DNA of 64,000 bases, from positions 62,001 through 126,000 of the forward strand of contig UYIL01000003.1 of the NCBI GenBank assembly GCA_900618065.1, in the 5' to 3' direction. The stretch is from Streptococcus thermophilus (GTDB lineage: Bacteria; Actinomycetota; Actinomycetes; Mycobacteriales; Mycobacteriaceae). A program made the position numbers and the translations under genes. Under the pieces are notes generated by a model. That model saw only the letters and a list, made by a program, of their open reading frames with translations. It was not told where the DNA came from and ran no database searches. Positions 37,141-46,391 of the stretch are shown here, piece by piece (the stretch's first letter is position 1; every line of letters starts with the position of its first letter).

Positions 37141-38597
37141 GTCTTTTTCGCCTCCCCCCAGTCAGCCGGGGTGGTCAGCAGCGGGTCACAACCGAAGTGG
37201 GCGTCGCGCACCTTGTCGCGGCGGCGACCATACATTTGCATGACCGTCAGCACCATGACGGTGACAATCAATCCGTCGCGCGCCACCACGATGAGGTTGA
37301 GCGCCCCGCCTGGCAAGCCGAGGTTGTCGGTGCCCATCATGTGCCACATGAGGATCGGCCAGACCATCATGTCCACCGTCATCCATGACAGCAACAGGCG
37401 CCAGTGGGGGAGCGCGAGCGCTGCCGGAATGACCAGCCACAGCGAGTACTGGGGGCTCCACACCTTATTGAACAGCAGGAAGAATCCGACGATGAGCACG
37501 AACAGTTCCGCGACGCGCGGAGTTTGTGGTGCCATCAATCCCGCGATGAGAACGAACAGACAGCCTGACAAGAAGAGCACCAGGGTGACCGCGTTGAGGA
37601 TCACCGGCGCACCGTCACCGGAATCGAAGCCGTTCCACCCGAAGGTGCGCGATATCACAGCGTAGATCGTGGTCCATTCCCAGCCGCGCTCAGTGTTAAG
37701 GCGTTGGAACTCATGCCACGCATCGTAGTTGCGCAGCATGATCGGCACGTTGACCACCAGCCAAGACACCGCGGCGGCCACCAGCATCTGCAGGAACGGC
37801 ATGAACTTCTTCTTGCGCAGGGCGATCACCAAATAGGCGCCTAAAAGAAAGAGCGGCCACATTTTGAACGCCGTGCCAAGCCCGATCAGCACACCCGCCA
37901 ACCAGAACTTCCTGTTTCGTGCTGCCAACAGGGCGCCGACCATGAACGCGATCGATGGAATGTCCCAGTTGGTAAAGGCGTGCATGATCAGCAGGGGAGA
38001 GGCCACCACCAGCATCGTGTCCCAGATCCGGTTGCCGGCCAGCTCAGCGACCATACGTGCGGTGAAAACCCAGATGATGGCCATGAAGAATGCGGTGACG
38101 TAGAAGTACCAACCAGAATCCGGCAGCGCCCAGCTCACCAGGGGATAGGTGGTGCGTGTGATCCAGCCCATTGCACCCTGGAACAGTCCGCCCAGCACCG
38201 GGTACTCCATGTACCGGGTCAGGTCTCCTTCCTGCCACGAGTAGTCGTACACGAATCCTGGCTGGTCAAGGCCCCGCCCGCCGTAGAGAGGGACAATGTC
38301 GTTGTAGCAGAAGGAGGTGTATTGGCGGTTGCCATCCCAGTTGAGTTGTAAGGAGCCGTCGACAAGCTTGCCCCGCGCACAGTTGGACTTGCTCAGCGCA
38401 CCGAGCGCGAGAAAAACCCAGGCGACCGCAATGATGGTGCGTAGGGGAGTCCACCAGCGGCCCCGGCCGATCTGCGCGAAACGGCCCATGGGCCCGCCCA
38501 GGGTCTCCACCACACCGCGCGCGACCGGCTCCGTTTTACCGGGTTGAACGCGGTCAGCGGGATTGGCCCACAAGGCGCCGCGTTTGCTCACTGTCAC
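37059..38597 (-). CDS. GT-C glycosyltransferase of the DUF2029/GT87 group
   Basis: 512 residues with about 11 membrane helices. The first extracytoplasmic loop holds the acidic region typical of polyprenyl-phosphate-dependent GT-C enzymes (GALSKSNCARGKLVDGS... QYTSFCYNDIVPLY). GT87 enzymes add mannose or arabinose to mycomembrane glycolipids and arabinogalactan in this order. The exact acceptor cannot be told. Its stop is followed by, and overlaps, the small membrane gene; the class A PBP gene ends 3 bases inside its start, so the block is one operon. Confidence 0.82.
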   Translation of the reverse strand: MTVSKRGALWANPADRVQPGKTEPVARGVVETLGGPMGRFAQIGRGRWWTPLRTIIAVAWVFLALGALSKSNCARGKLVDGSLQLNWDGNRQYTSFCYNDIVPLYGGRGLDQPGFVYDYSWQEGDLTRYMEYPVLGGLFQGAMGWITRTTYPLVSWALPDSGWYFYVTAFFMAIIWVFTARMVAELAGNRIWDTMLVVASPLLIMHAFTNWDIPSIAFMVGALLAARNRKFWLAGVLIGLGTAFKMWPLFLLGAYLVIALRKKKFMPFLQMLVAAAVSWLVVNVPIMLRNYDAWHEFQRLNTERGWEWTTIYAVISRTFGWNGFDSGDGAPVILNAVTLVLFLSGCLFVLIAGLMAPQTPRVAELFVLIVGFFLLFNKVWSPQYSLWLVIPAALALPHWRLLLSWMTVDMMVWPILMWHMMGTDNLGLPGGALNLIVVARDGLIVTVMVLTVMQMYGRRRDKVRDAHFGCDPLLTTPADWGEAKKTWDMQQSSESAPSSSDSDSLQPVSSQS

Positions 38598-40897
38598 CTT
38601 CCCCCCTGGGGAGCCAGCTCGTTGAGCAGATCACCCAAGTCCTGCACTGGTGCCGGCTCTGGGTCAGGCTGCGGCGGCGGGGCAGGTGCCGGGGCTGGTT
38701 CGGGCGGAGCTGCTGGTGCTTGCGGGGCATTAGGCTCCGGCGCGGAAGGCTGCTGCTGTTGCGAAGGCTGGGAGTAGTTGTACGCGTAATCCTGGCTGGA
38801 GTAGCCCTTCTGGCCGCCGTAGGTGCCGCCGGAGTAGGCATCCACACCCCAATCGATCGGCTTGGCCTCGGGGAACTGGCCGAACTCCTGGCCGTCTAGC
38901 GCGCCGTCGAGCACGCCCTTCCAAATCTGCGCAGGCGACTGAGCACCGAACATCGTGCCACCGTAGGAATTGTAGATTGCCGTGGTGTTGTCGGCAGTGC
39001 CCACCCAGACAGCGACGGACAGCTCCGGGGTGCCACCGACCATCCAGGCGTCCTTGGACAGGCCGGTTTCACCCAGCTGGACCGTACCGGTCTTGGCCAC
39101 CGACGGGCGTCCGCCAGCCAACGTCGCGTTGGACCAGCCGGCGATCGGCTGCATCGCCTGGATGACGTTATCCGCCACCTGCGAGTTCACGCGGCGCTCT
39201 TTGTATTCCGGATCGAACTCGTAGAGCACTTCACCGTCGGCGGAGGTGACCTGCTGGACAAAGTGCGTTGGGTGCCACACACCGCGGTTAATCAGGGTGG
39301 CCACACCGGTGGCCATGTCAATCACGCGGGACTGGTACTGGCCCAGGATGATGCCGTCGAGCGGCTGCTCCCCGTGCTCAGTTAACGTTTCCGGGACGTT
39401 CGGCAGCTCGCGGGCAACACCGAGGGAGTGCGCCATCTCCTTGGTGTCGTTAGTGGTGTCATCCAAGTCGGACTGAATGCGGATGAAAGAGGTGTTGTAG
39501 GAATTCTTCAGCGCATCAGCCATGGACGTCATGCCGCCTCCACCGCCGCCAGAGTTGGTGATGTACGCGCTACCGACGGTGACGGGGGAGGAGTCATACG
39601 GCGCGGCAAGCGGAATGCCCTGCTGCAGCGCAGCGGCCAGGCCGAAGATCTTGAACGTGGAACCGGTCTGCAGGCCCGCGTCGGCGTAGTCCCAACCAGA
39701 AGGATCGTCACCGCCGTAGTAACCGCGCACTTCACCAGTCTGCGGGTTGATGGCCACAACACCGGTGCGGGCGTCCTCCTGGAGGGCTGACATCTGTTCC
39801 TCGGCAGTGTCGAGAATCTGCTGCTGGATGCGCGGGTCGATGGTGGTGGTGATCTGCAACCCGCGGTTGGTCACGTCCGCCTCGGTGATACCGATCTGCT
39901 CGAGCTCCCTGATCACCTGGTTCTTGATCAGACCGTTGGGCCCGGTGGCCTCCGTGTAGGCGGAGTAAGTCTCCGGGTCGCGTGTGTCCGGGAACTGCGC
40001 TCCGGAGCGTTCCTCCGGGCTGAGCCACCCCTGTTCCACCATGCCGTCGAGCACATAGTTCCAGCGGTTTTGGGCTTCATCCGGGTTGTTCCACGGATCG
40101 AGCTGACTGGGAAGCTGGATCAGACCGGCGAGCACAGCGCCCTCTTCCAGCGAAAGTTCGGAAGCCGGTTTGCTGAAGTAAGCGTGGGCTGCTGCTTCAA
40201 TGCCGTAGGCGTTGCGGCCGAAGTAGATGGTGTTCAAGTACCCGGTGAGGATCTCTTCCTTGCTCCAGTTCCTGGTCATCTTGATGGAGTAGACCAGCTC
40301 GTTGAACTTGCGCGAGTAGGAACGGTCATTGCCGACGATGGTGTTCTTCACGTACTGCTGGGTGATCGTTGAACCACCACCGGCAGAATCGTCACCAGTC
40401 AGCTGGCCCAGCAGGGCGCGGCCGAAACCTGTGAAGGAGAATCCCGAGTTGTCCCAGAAGTCGCGGTCCTCGGCGGCAAACACAGCGTTTTGCACGTGCT
40501 CCGGCACCTGGTCCAATGTGATTTGCTCTCGGTTGCCCTCCGGCGGGACAAGGCGAGCGAGTTCTTTCTGGCCGTCGTTGTAGAAGATGGTGGAGACCTG
40601 GGGGGTGTCAATCTCGCCGGGCTGCGGCAGGTCCGCCTTAGAGTAGTTGACGCCGAAGATCGTCAGTGGAACGAGCAGGAGCAGCACGGCCGCCAAGGCC
40701 AGAGCTGCCAGCCACTGCCAGCGGCGGCGCTTCTTCTTGGTCACACGGGTGCTGGAATCTTTCTCGGACGACTTCTTCTCCGCCTTAGCGTCAGACTTGC
40801 TACTCGCCTTATCCGCCGTCGACTTTGAAGCCGTCGTCTCCTGCGTCGGCTTCTCCGGCACCGGCTTCTTCCCGGTGGATTCAGTGTCTTGTGCCAA
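38594..40897 (-). CDS. Class A penicillin-binding protein (PBP1b-like)
   Basis: 767 residues. Cytoplasmic Lys/Ser/Thr-rich head (about 1-62), one transmembrane helix (about 65-88), then the glycosyltransferase domain (AAEDRDFWDNSGF, GGGSTITQQYVKN, GRNAYGIEAAA) and the transpeptidase domain with SxxK in TGSTFKIFG, SYN in NSYNTSF and KTGT in SVAKTGT. A proline-rich tail (about 690-767) ends the protein. It polymerises and cross-links peptidoglycan. Overlaps the GT87 gene by 4 bp. Confidence 0.94.
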   Translation of the reverse strand: MAQDTESTGKKPVPEKPTQETTASKSTADKASSKSDAKAEKKSSEKDSSTRVTKKKRRRWQWLAALALAAVLLLLVPLTIFGVNYSKADLPQPGEIDTPQVSTIFYNDGQKELARLVPPEGNREQITLDQVPEHVQNAVFAAEDRDFWDNSGFSFTGFGRALLGQLTGDDSAGGGSTITQQYVKNTIVGNDRSYSRKFNELVYSIKMTRNWSKEEILTGYLNTIYFGRNAYGIEAAAHAYFSKPASELSLEEGAVLAGLIQLPSQLDPWNNPDEAQNRWNYVLDGMVEQGWLSPEERSGAQFPDTRDPETYSAYTEATGPNGLIKNQVIRELEQIGITEADVTNRGLQITTTIDPRIQQQILDTAEEQMSALQEDARTGVVAINPQTGEVRGYYGGDDPSGWDYADAGLQTGSTFKIFGLAAALQQGIPLAAPYDSSPVTVGSAYITNSGGGGGGMTSMADALKNSYNTSFIRIQSDLDDTTNDTKEMAHSLGVARELPNVPETLTEHGEQPLDGIILGQYQSRVIDMATGVATLINRGVWHPTHFVQQVTSADGEVLYEFDPEYKERRVNSQVADNVIQAMQPIAGWSNATLAGGRPSVAKTGTVQLGETGLSKDAWMVGGTPELSVAVWVGTADNTTAIYNSYGGTMFGAQSPAQIWKGVLDGALDGQEFGQFPEAKPIDWGVDAYSGGTYGGQKGYSSQDYAYNYSQPSQQQQPSAPEPNAPQAPAAPPEPAPAPAPPPQPDPEPAPVQDLGDLLNELAPQGGR

Positions 40898-40988
40898 TGG
40901 GGTTTCCCTGCCTCATCTTTAAACCTCTAGGACAGGGTACTTGCTCAACCCCGAAAACACCCAGTATCCCCCCGGGTTCATCTACGAT

Positions 40989-41351
40989 TCACAGGTCGGG
41001 CACTGCCTGAGATTCGGCTAGCAAGTGGTTCCAGCCACACCGGTCACAGACTTCCACTCGGTGGACGGTAACGGGCCCAGCCTGCGCGACAATGCTGTCA
41101 ATTTCCTCTGCGCTACGTGCTGTGCCAGAACGGCGTCCCACGTTATCACCGTAGATCCACAGGACATCCCGCATCACATTTTCGCAGATGGGGCAGGGCC
41201 GGACTGAGTCGACTCCGTGGTGCCGGCCGGCGGCCTTGAGCAGAAAATCAGCGTCGCAAAGCTCCTCGCGCCGAACGCGGCCAGCGCGAAAGTCGCGCAG
41301 AACAGCGCGCCGCTCCCACTCGTGCGAAACCTCTGATTCGAAATGAAACAT
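40989..41351 (-). CDS. DUF5318 zinc-ribbon-like protein
   Basis: 120 residues from ATG 41351 (MFHFESEVSHEWERRAVLRD); the longer frame upstream overlaps the regulator's promoter. Two CxxC pairs (CPIC and CDRC) suggest a zinc ribbon. The family occurs next to the PBP gene in corynebacteria; its function is unknown. Lies 91 bp upstream of the PBP gene on the same strand and divergent from the MarR regulator. Confidence 0.82.
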   Translation of the reverse strand: MFHFESEVSHEWERRAVLRDFRAGRVRREELCDADFLLKAAGRHHGVDSVRPCPICENVMRDVLWIYGDNVGRRSGTARSAEEIDSIVAQAGPVTVHRVEVCDRCGWNHLLAESQAVPDL

Positions 41352-41402
41352 CGCGCCGAGTCTATCCGCCGCCACCGGCAGGGAAAATGTGACAGAGACA
41401 AC

Positions 41403-41453
41403 ATCGTTCGGGACGATCTGATATTCGTTTGTTAGTACAACTACCTCTACACT
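41403..41453 (+). promoter_or_regulatory. Promoter and candidate operator of the MarR/MalR-like gene
   Basis: Two dyads: ATCGT-TCGGG-ACGAT (41403-41417) and TTGT-TAGT-ACAA (41429-41440), then TACACT (41448-41453) seven bases before the ATG, so the mRNA looks leaderless. The second dyad lies between -35 and -10 positions, where a MarR dimer would autoregulate. Match is by symmetry only. Confidence 0.45.
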
Positions 41454-41460
41454 CGAGCGC

Positions 41461-41919
41461 ATGTCACAAATTAAGCCCGAGGACGCCTTCGCCATCGCGA
41501 AGGATGTCCGCCCTTTTCTCACGAAGCTTTACGTTGCGTATTTCCGCATCTCCGAGCAGTCTGACCTGACTGGGCCGCAACTTTCCATCCTGGAGCGGCT
41601 TATCGAGTCCGGCCCGATGCGCATTAGCCAGCTCGCCGCCGATGAAGGCATCCGCATGCCCACGGCCTCCAACACCCTGCACCAGCTGGAGCAGCGCAAC
41701 CTCATCCACCGCGTGCGCGACGAGAATGACCGCCGCGGCGTGCGCGTGGAGATGACGGAAACCGGTATTAAAGAGTACGAGCGTGTCTCCGACGAGCGCG
41801 TGAAATACGTCGCTGAAATGATCGGCACGCTTGACGACGAGTTGCTCCCGCTGCTGCAGCAGGCATCCCGAATCCTTGGGCCCCTGGCGGACAGCTACAA
41901 CACAGGAAACGTCGAGTAA
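41461..41919 (+). CDS. malR: MarR-family regulator, likely MalR
   Basis: 152 residues, MarR winged helix: LTGPQLSILERLIESGPMRI (recognition helix region), DEGIRMPTASNTLHQLEQRN and the wing DRRGVRVEMTETG. The neighbourhood (DUF5318 and a class A PBP upstream on the other strand, a universal stress gene downstream) matches the malR locus of C. glutamicum, where MalR controls envelope remodelling in stress. The symbol rests on this synteny from memory. No catalytic residues; ligand unknown. Confidence 0.7.
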   Translation: MSQIKPEDAFAIAKDVRPFLTKLYVAYFRISEQSDLTGPQLSILERLIESGPMRISQLAADEGIRMPTASNTLHQLEQRNLIHRVRDENDRRGVRVEMTETGIKEYERVSDERVKYVAEMIGTLDDELLPLLQQASRILGPLADSYNTGNVE

Positions 41920-41985
41920 CCAGGCAGTTAATAGGGCCCGCAGTCCAAAGAGCGCGCCAGGCCCCCTCAAGGCCATGTAAAGTTA

Positions 41986-42017
41986 GGGAACCGTTAGTAT
42001 TCCGTTAACGGTTTCCC
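41986..42017 (+). promoter_or_regulatory. Inverted repeat upstream of the universal stress gene
   Basis: AACCGTTA (41989-41996) and TAACGGTT (42006-42013) with a 9-bp spacer, flanked by GGG and TCCC that extend the symmetry. It is 20 bp upstream of the start and 66 bp after malR, so it may be a regulator site, possibly for MalR. No ribosome site is visible. Confidence 0.45.
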
Positions 42018-42036
42018 CCTCACTTCGCGCGCTGTC

Positions 42037-43005
42037 ATGAAACATTTCTCCCTGACCCCTGAGCTCCTGACCGCTGTCGGTCCAGAGCGCCCTTTGCGCA
42101 TTGCCGTCGGCTGGGACCAATCCGGGGAAGAGGCAGTCCACTTTGCCGGTTGGCTGGCGCGCACCATGCCGGCGCAGGTGCGTGTGATATCCACCGAGCA
42201 GCAGCCGTGGTCGCATCTGCGCAACAAGACCAGCAAGAAATACAAAAAGTGGCGCAAAGAGATGGCGGATAAGCGCAGCGGCGCCATCCGTGATGCCCTC
42301 AAAGAGCACGTCCCGCGTGGCGCGTGGGATGACGAGTTCGCGGTCTTCCGCGACGGCTCCCCGCGCCATGAGCTACTCACCCAGGAAGTTGAGCGCTTTC
42401 ACGCTGATCTGGTCCTCGTCGGTTCCAAGCCCAAGGCCGCTAAGGGGCGCTTCAAAGCCACCTCCACTGCGGACGTGCTGATGCACTCCTCCCCGGTCTC
42501 CGTGGGGTTGGCTCCGCGCGCAGTGAAGCTGTCGAAGAAGGGCATCACGCGCGTCAACTTCGCGTTCCTCGACGAAAACGATGAGGCCGCGAACACCGGC
42601 ATCGCCAGTGCCGCTGCGATCGCGATGATCCTCGACGTCGATCTGCGCATCATGGCGTTCTCGCCGGAGGAAACCTACGATTACGACGAGCAGATCGCCC
42701 CGCACCGGGCGTTTATCGACGAATGGAACGAGACCTCCTTGGCGCTCCTCGACCGCGCCCGAGACGTCGTGACCGACATGGCCGATAAGCTCGGCGTGGA
42801 AGGCCTGAAGAACTTCGAGGTGGAAACCCGTGTCAGCGCCGGCGACGGGTGGGATGCCGTCGTAGATTCGCAGAAATGGAAGAAAGGCGATGTCCTCTTC
42901 CTGGCCTCCCGCCCCGCCAAAGCAAACTGCGTTTTCGCAGGCCCGCGCGTGACGGACTTTCTTCGGCATACTCCGGTGCCCGTGGTTATTTTTCCGCAGC
43001 GCTAG
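42037..43005 (+). CDS. UspA-like universal stress protein, two-domain
   Basis: 322 residues. Rossmann-like UspA domains at about 18-155 and 165-320 (IAVGWDQSGEEAVHFAGWLA; VLVGSKPKAAKGRFKATSTADVLM; RVNFAFLDENDEAAN; FLASRPAKANCVFAGPRVTDFL). The classical G-x2-G-x9-G-S signature is not evident, so ATP binding is uncertain. Located right after the MalR-like gene with its own upstream inverted repeat. Lys-rich segment (KTSKKYKKWRKE) at about 65-80 is unusual. Confidence 0.8.
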   Translation: MKHFSLTPELLTAVGPERPLRIAVGWDQSGEEAVHFAGWLARTMPAQVRVISTEQQPWSHLRNKTSKKYKKWRKEMADKRSGAIRDALKEHVPRGAWDDEFAVFRDGSPRHELLTQEVERFHADLVLVGSKPKAAKGRFKATSTADVLMHSSPVSVGLAPRAVKLSKKGITRVNFAFLDENDEAANTGIASAAAIAMILDVDLRIMAFSPEETYDYDEQIAPHRAFIDEWNETSLALLDRARDVVTDMADKLGVEGLKNFEVETRVSAGDGWDAVVDSQKWKKGDVLFLASRPAKANCVFAGPRVTDFLRHTPVPVVIFPQR

Positions 43006-43028
43006 CGGGGGAGTCTAGGGTGGGGGCT

Positions 43029-43523
43029 ATGTCTAGTATGCCCTCTGACCGCCCGGACCATCCGGAGAACGACCTGCATGGAGCGGCCGACTACTACAAC
43101 AAGGTGCGGCCGGAACCGCGGTCTTTCGACGAGCTTGCAAGCGAACCCGATCCCGCCCAGCTCAACGAGCGCAACCAGGCGTCCACCCGCCAAGCCATCT
43201 GGTTCGGTGTCGCATCCGTTGCAGGCACGTTCCTGATTGCGGGGATTCTGGCGCTGATCTTCCGTCTCGTCGGCGGCCCGCTGTGCGAAGCGGGGGAGGC
43301 CTCCTGGCTGTGCTCCCAATCCGCCCGCGCGTGGTGGGCGGTTCTCAGTTCCCTTTATCCCGTCGCCGCCCTGCTCGGCTGCGCGGTGATCATGGTGCGC
43401 AAGCTCAATCGCTACGAGCGCTGGATGCCGTGGATGGGCGTGTTTTGGCTGCCCATTGTCCCGTTCACCATGCTGTGGCTGACAGTCACCGTCGGCATGC
43501 TCGCTGCCGATTACGCGCCTTGA
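43029..43523 (+). CDS. Membrane protein of unknown function, three TM segments
   Basis: 164 residues from ATG 43029. Polar N-terminus with [20 protein letters not shown], then three hydrophobic segments (about 60-80, 103-123, 140-160) separated by short loops. A pair of cysteines ([11 protein letters not shown]) lies in the first extracytoplasmic loop. I do not recognise a named family. Starts 24 bp after the universal stress gene and probably shares its transcript. Its end overlaps trhO by 13 bp. Confidence 0.7.
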   Translation: MSSMPSDRPDHPENDLHGAADYYNKVRPEPRSFDELASEPDPAQLNERNQASTRQAIWFGVASVAGTFLIAGILALIFRLVGGPLCEAGEASWLCSQSARAWWAVLSSLYPVAALLGCAVIMVRKLNRYERWMPWMGVFWLPIVPFTMLWLTVTVGMLAADYAP

Positions 43524-44404
43524 GAGCACCGGGCGCAGTACGGGTTCTCCGCCCGGCAATCCTCGCAGCTCAGGTACTGCTGCCGACATTCGGGCTCATT
43601 CGCGCAGTTGTAGTGCTGGTTCGTCGGTGCACCGCAGTGCACGCAATGGCCGAGCTGCACGAAGTCCGGGTCAGCGTCTGCGCCGGCACCGAATTCGGTG
43701 TGCATGCGCCCGTCGAAAACGTACAGCGATCCTTCCCACAGCCCCGAGTTGCCGTACTTCTCTCCGTAGCGCACGATGCCGCCGTCGATTTGGTAGACCT
43801 CTTCGAACCCGCGGTTTTTCATCAGCGACGACAGGATCTCGCAGCGTATGCCGCCCGTGCAATAGGACACCACCGGTTTGTCCTTCATCCAGTCGTATTT
43901 GCCGGACTCGAGCTCCGCGATGAAATCGTGGGTGGTCTCCACATCGGGCACGACAGCGCCTTTGAACTTGCCGATCTCAGCCTCGTACGCGTTGCGGCCG
44001 TCGAAGAACACGACATCGTCGCCACGCTTTTCGACGAGCTCATTGACCTCCTCCGGCTTCAAGTGCCGGCCGCCGCCGACGACCCCACTGTCGTCGACAC
44101 GCAATTCCTCGGGCACGCCGAAGATGACAATTTCATCGCGCACTTTGACGGACAGTTTAGGGAAGTCCTCCTTGCCGCCCTCGGACCACTTGAATTCGAT
44201 GCCGCGGAAATATTCCTTGGTTTTACGCACGTACGCCTTGCACGCGTCGATGTCCCCGCCGACGGTGCCGTTGATGCCGTCCGGGGAGATGATGATCCGG
44301 CCGTTGAGGCCCAGCCCCTCGCACAGGTCGCGCTGCCACAACCGGATTGCCTCCGGGTCTGGGATCGGGCGGAACTGATAGTAGAGCAGGATTTTGCTGG
44401 TCAC
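43511..44404 (-). CDS. trhO: TrhO-type rhodanese tRNA uridine-34 hydroxylase
   Basis: 297 residues. N-terminal acylphosphatase-like UPF0176 domain ([11 protein letters not shown]... [17 protein letters not shown]), rhodanese domain with catalytic Cys in YCTGGIRCE, and a C-terminal cysteine-rich zinc-binding tail ([32 protein letters not shown]). The family hydroxylates U34 of tRNAs in an O2-dependent reaction. Convergent with the membrane protein gene. A weak GC hairpin lies between it and the regulator. Confidence 0.88.
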   Translation of the reverse strand: MTSKILLYYQFRPIPDPEAIRLWQRDLCEGLGLNGRIIISPDGINGTVGGDIDACKAYVRKTKEYFRGIEFKWSEGGKEDFPKLSVKVRDEIVIFGVPEELRVDDSGVVGGGRHLKPEEVNELVEKRGDDVVFFDGRNAYEAEIGKFKGAVVPDVETTHDFIAELESGKYDWMKDKPVVSYCTGGIRCEILSSLMKNRGFEEVYQIDGGIVRYGEKYGNSGLWEGSLYVFDGRMHTEFGAGADADPDFVQLGHCVHCGAPTNQHYNCANEPECRQQYLSCEDCRAENPYCARCSQGA

Positions 44405-44453
44405 ACAACCAGTGTATGGAGTCAGCGGGGAGGGGAGAAATCACCCCGCCACG

Positions 44454-45137
44454 TCACGTTGCTAGACCAGCTTCGTACCACAGCACAACGATTTGCGTCC
44501 TGTCGCGCAGGTTCATGCGCGACAGGATTCTCGACACGGTTTTCTTCACACTGTCTGGCTGGATGATGAGGTGCTCGGCGATCTCGGCGTTGTTCATACC
44601 CCGGGCAACGAGGCCAGCTACTTCAAACTCTCTCGCAGATAACGCCTCAAACGCTTCTTGTGCCCGAGCTTGGCGGCCCTGGGTAGGCCTGTGCGGCCGC
44701 TGACGGACCAATTCTGCAGTGATCCTGGGGGTGAGAATCGCGTCCCCTTGCGCCACCGCAGACACTGCTCGGTGCAGCTCATCGGCCCGAACATCTTTCA
44801 GAAGATAGCCAGTCGCGCCGGCGTCCAGCGCGCCGAAAGCGTAGTCGTCCTCGTCGTAGGTCGTCATCACCAATACTTTCATCTTCGGGTATTGGCTCGT
44901 GATGCGCTTTGTGGCTTCAATGCCGTTCATCACCGGCATCCGAATATCCATCAGTACGACATGGGGCAGTTTCTTCGCCTCTGACGTACGCTTCGCCAAC
45001 CATTCAATCGCCTCCTTCCCGTTATCCACACAGGCAACGACCTCCATGTCCGGGAACCGGTCGACCATGAGGCTCAACCCCATTCTCGCGGGCCGTTGAT
45101 CATCGACTATGAGCACCCTCGTGCGTCCCACGCTCAC
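44454..45137 (-). CDS. NarL/FixJ-type response regulator of the ABC-linked TCS
   Basis: 227 residues. Receiver 7-125 with D64 as phosphoacceptor (VVLMDIRMPVMNG), T/S and K of VLVMTTYDEDDY and GYLLKDV. LuxR-type HTH at 165-220 (LSAREFEVAGLVARGMNNAEIAEHL). Linker has HRPTQGRQARAQE. Overlaps the kinase gene by 4 bp and is the last gene of a five-gene operon with an ABC exporter. Confidence 0.92.
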   Translation of the reverse strand: MSVGRTRVLIVDDQRPARMGLSLMVDRFPDMEVVACVDNGKEAIEWLAKRTSEAKKLPHVVLMDIRMPVMNGIEATKRITSQYPKMKVLVMTTYDEDDYAFGALDAGATGYLLKDVRADELHRAVSAVAQGDAILTPRITAELVRQRPHRPTQGRQARAQEAFEALSAREFEVAGLVARGMNNAEIAEHLIIQPDSVKKTVSRILSRMNLRDRTQIVVLWYEAGLAT

Positions 45138-46369
45138 TGAGGATCACCGTCTTCGAGCGGAAGAGTGGCACGCACCCTCCATCCGTTTTCCGCCCAACCG
45201 GCGTTGAATGTCCCGCCTGCCTGTTGAACACGCATGGCCAGCCCGTCCAGCCCGACACCCGGCGCGGTGGATGGTGACAGCACGGTTCCATTGTCCGTGA
45301 GTGTCACCTCGACGCCGCGCTGGGTGAACGCGAAAATGATCGTCACCGCTGTGGCGTCCCGGGCATGCTGCATGACGTTCGTGAGGCTTTCCCGCACCAC
45401 CCGATAAAGCGTGTCTTGAATGCGTGGATTCTCGGGGCGCTGTCCCTTCTCCGTCACCGCGATATCCAAGCCGGTGGAACGGACATTACCGATCAGTTGG
45501 GATATGTCTTCCCACGTCCGAGCACTCTCGCTCGGGTGCAGCACGTCATGCTCCTCGGTTTCTGCGGACTTGATGGCACGGATGGCAGTCCGCGTTTCAC
45601 CGAGCGCCTCCCGGGCTAACTCGTTGACCAGATCTACGACTCCATCAACTTGCTCGTTGCCAGACTGCTTCGAGATTCCCTCCGCGAGAGTGATGATGCC
45701 CGTGAGGTTGTGGCCCACGCTGTCGTGCAAGTTGGAGGCCACCCGTGACACCGACTCTGCTTTTCGTTGTCTGGCGGCAGCTTCACGTTCACGTTGTTCC
45801 GCCACGAGGCGCCTGTCCCGCTCCGCCAATGAGTTCAATCGCCCGCGCGCGAACGCCGTTAGAGCAATCGCGACGGCCAGATACCATAGGACAGGCAACA
45901 TTGCTTCAAGTTGAGGGCCACGCCCTGAGTGCAACCCAGAAGTGCTGACCAGTGAACTAGCCACAGCCATGCCGATTCCAACGAGCACATTGCGCGACCT
46001 ATCCCTCAGCACAACGCTTGCGGCACAGATCAGAAACGGGACCAACGTGTACGCCCCGGAACCAGTTAGCGTCTCTCCAAGAGCGAAAATCACCGACTGC
46101 CCCGCCAGCGCATACAGCGGCCAGCGGCGCCTTGCCACAAGAAGTGCAAACTGCACGGCGGTCACCAGCGCCCACATCACCCAAGAGGTTAAATAAGCCC
46201 TCAACGAGAACACGCTCAACATGAGCTGGAATCCCAAACCGGCCAGTGCACCCAGCCACAACGTCTCTTTGGAAGAGAGCCAAGCCTCGAGGAGCTTATC
46301 CAGAAAAGTCCTGGAGGACTTGATCTCATTCCTACTGGCGTCGTTCACAAATATGACTTTCTCGGGCAT
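45134..46369 (-). CDS. HisKA_3-type sensor kinase linked to an ABC exporter
   Basis: 411 residues. Six membrane segments (about 35-175), short cytoplasmic linker with a coiled region (NSLAERDRRLVAEQREREAAARQR), phosphoacceptor H215 in ASNLHDSVGHNLTGI and an ATPase domain with VVRESLTNVMQHA and DNGTVLSPS...GVGLDGLAMR. No large sensory domain, which is typical of kinases that sense antibiotic or envelope stress via a transporter. Upstream are two permease genes and an ATPase. Confidence 0.92.
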   Translation of the reverse strand: MPEKVIFVNDASRNEIKSSRTFLDKLLEAWLSSKETLWLGALAGLGFQLMLSVFSLRAYLTSWVMWALVTAVQFALLVARRRWPLYALAGQSVIFALGETLTGSGAYTLVPFLICAASVVLRDRSRNVLVGIGMAVASSLVSTSGLHSGRGPQLEAMLPVLWYLAVAIALTAFARGRLNSLAERDRRLVAEQREREAAARQRKAESVSRVASNLHDSVGHNLTGIITLAEGISKQSGNEQVDGVVDLVNELAREALGETRTAIRAIKSAETEEHDVLHPSESARTWEDISQLIGNVRSTGLDIAVTEKGQRPENPRIQDTLYRVVRESLTNVMQHARDATAVTIIFAFTQRGVEVTLTDNGTVLSPSTAPGVGLDGLAMRVQQAGGTFNAGWAENGWRVRATLPLEDGDPQ

Positions 46370-46391
46370 TGCTGGATCATGGGGGTCCCGG

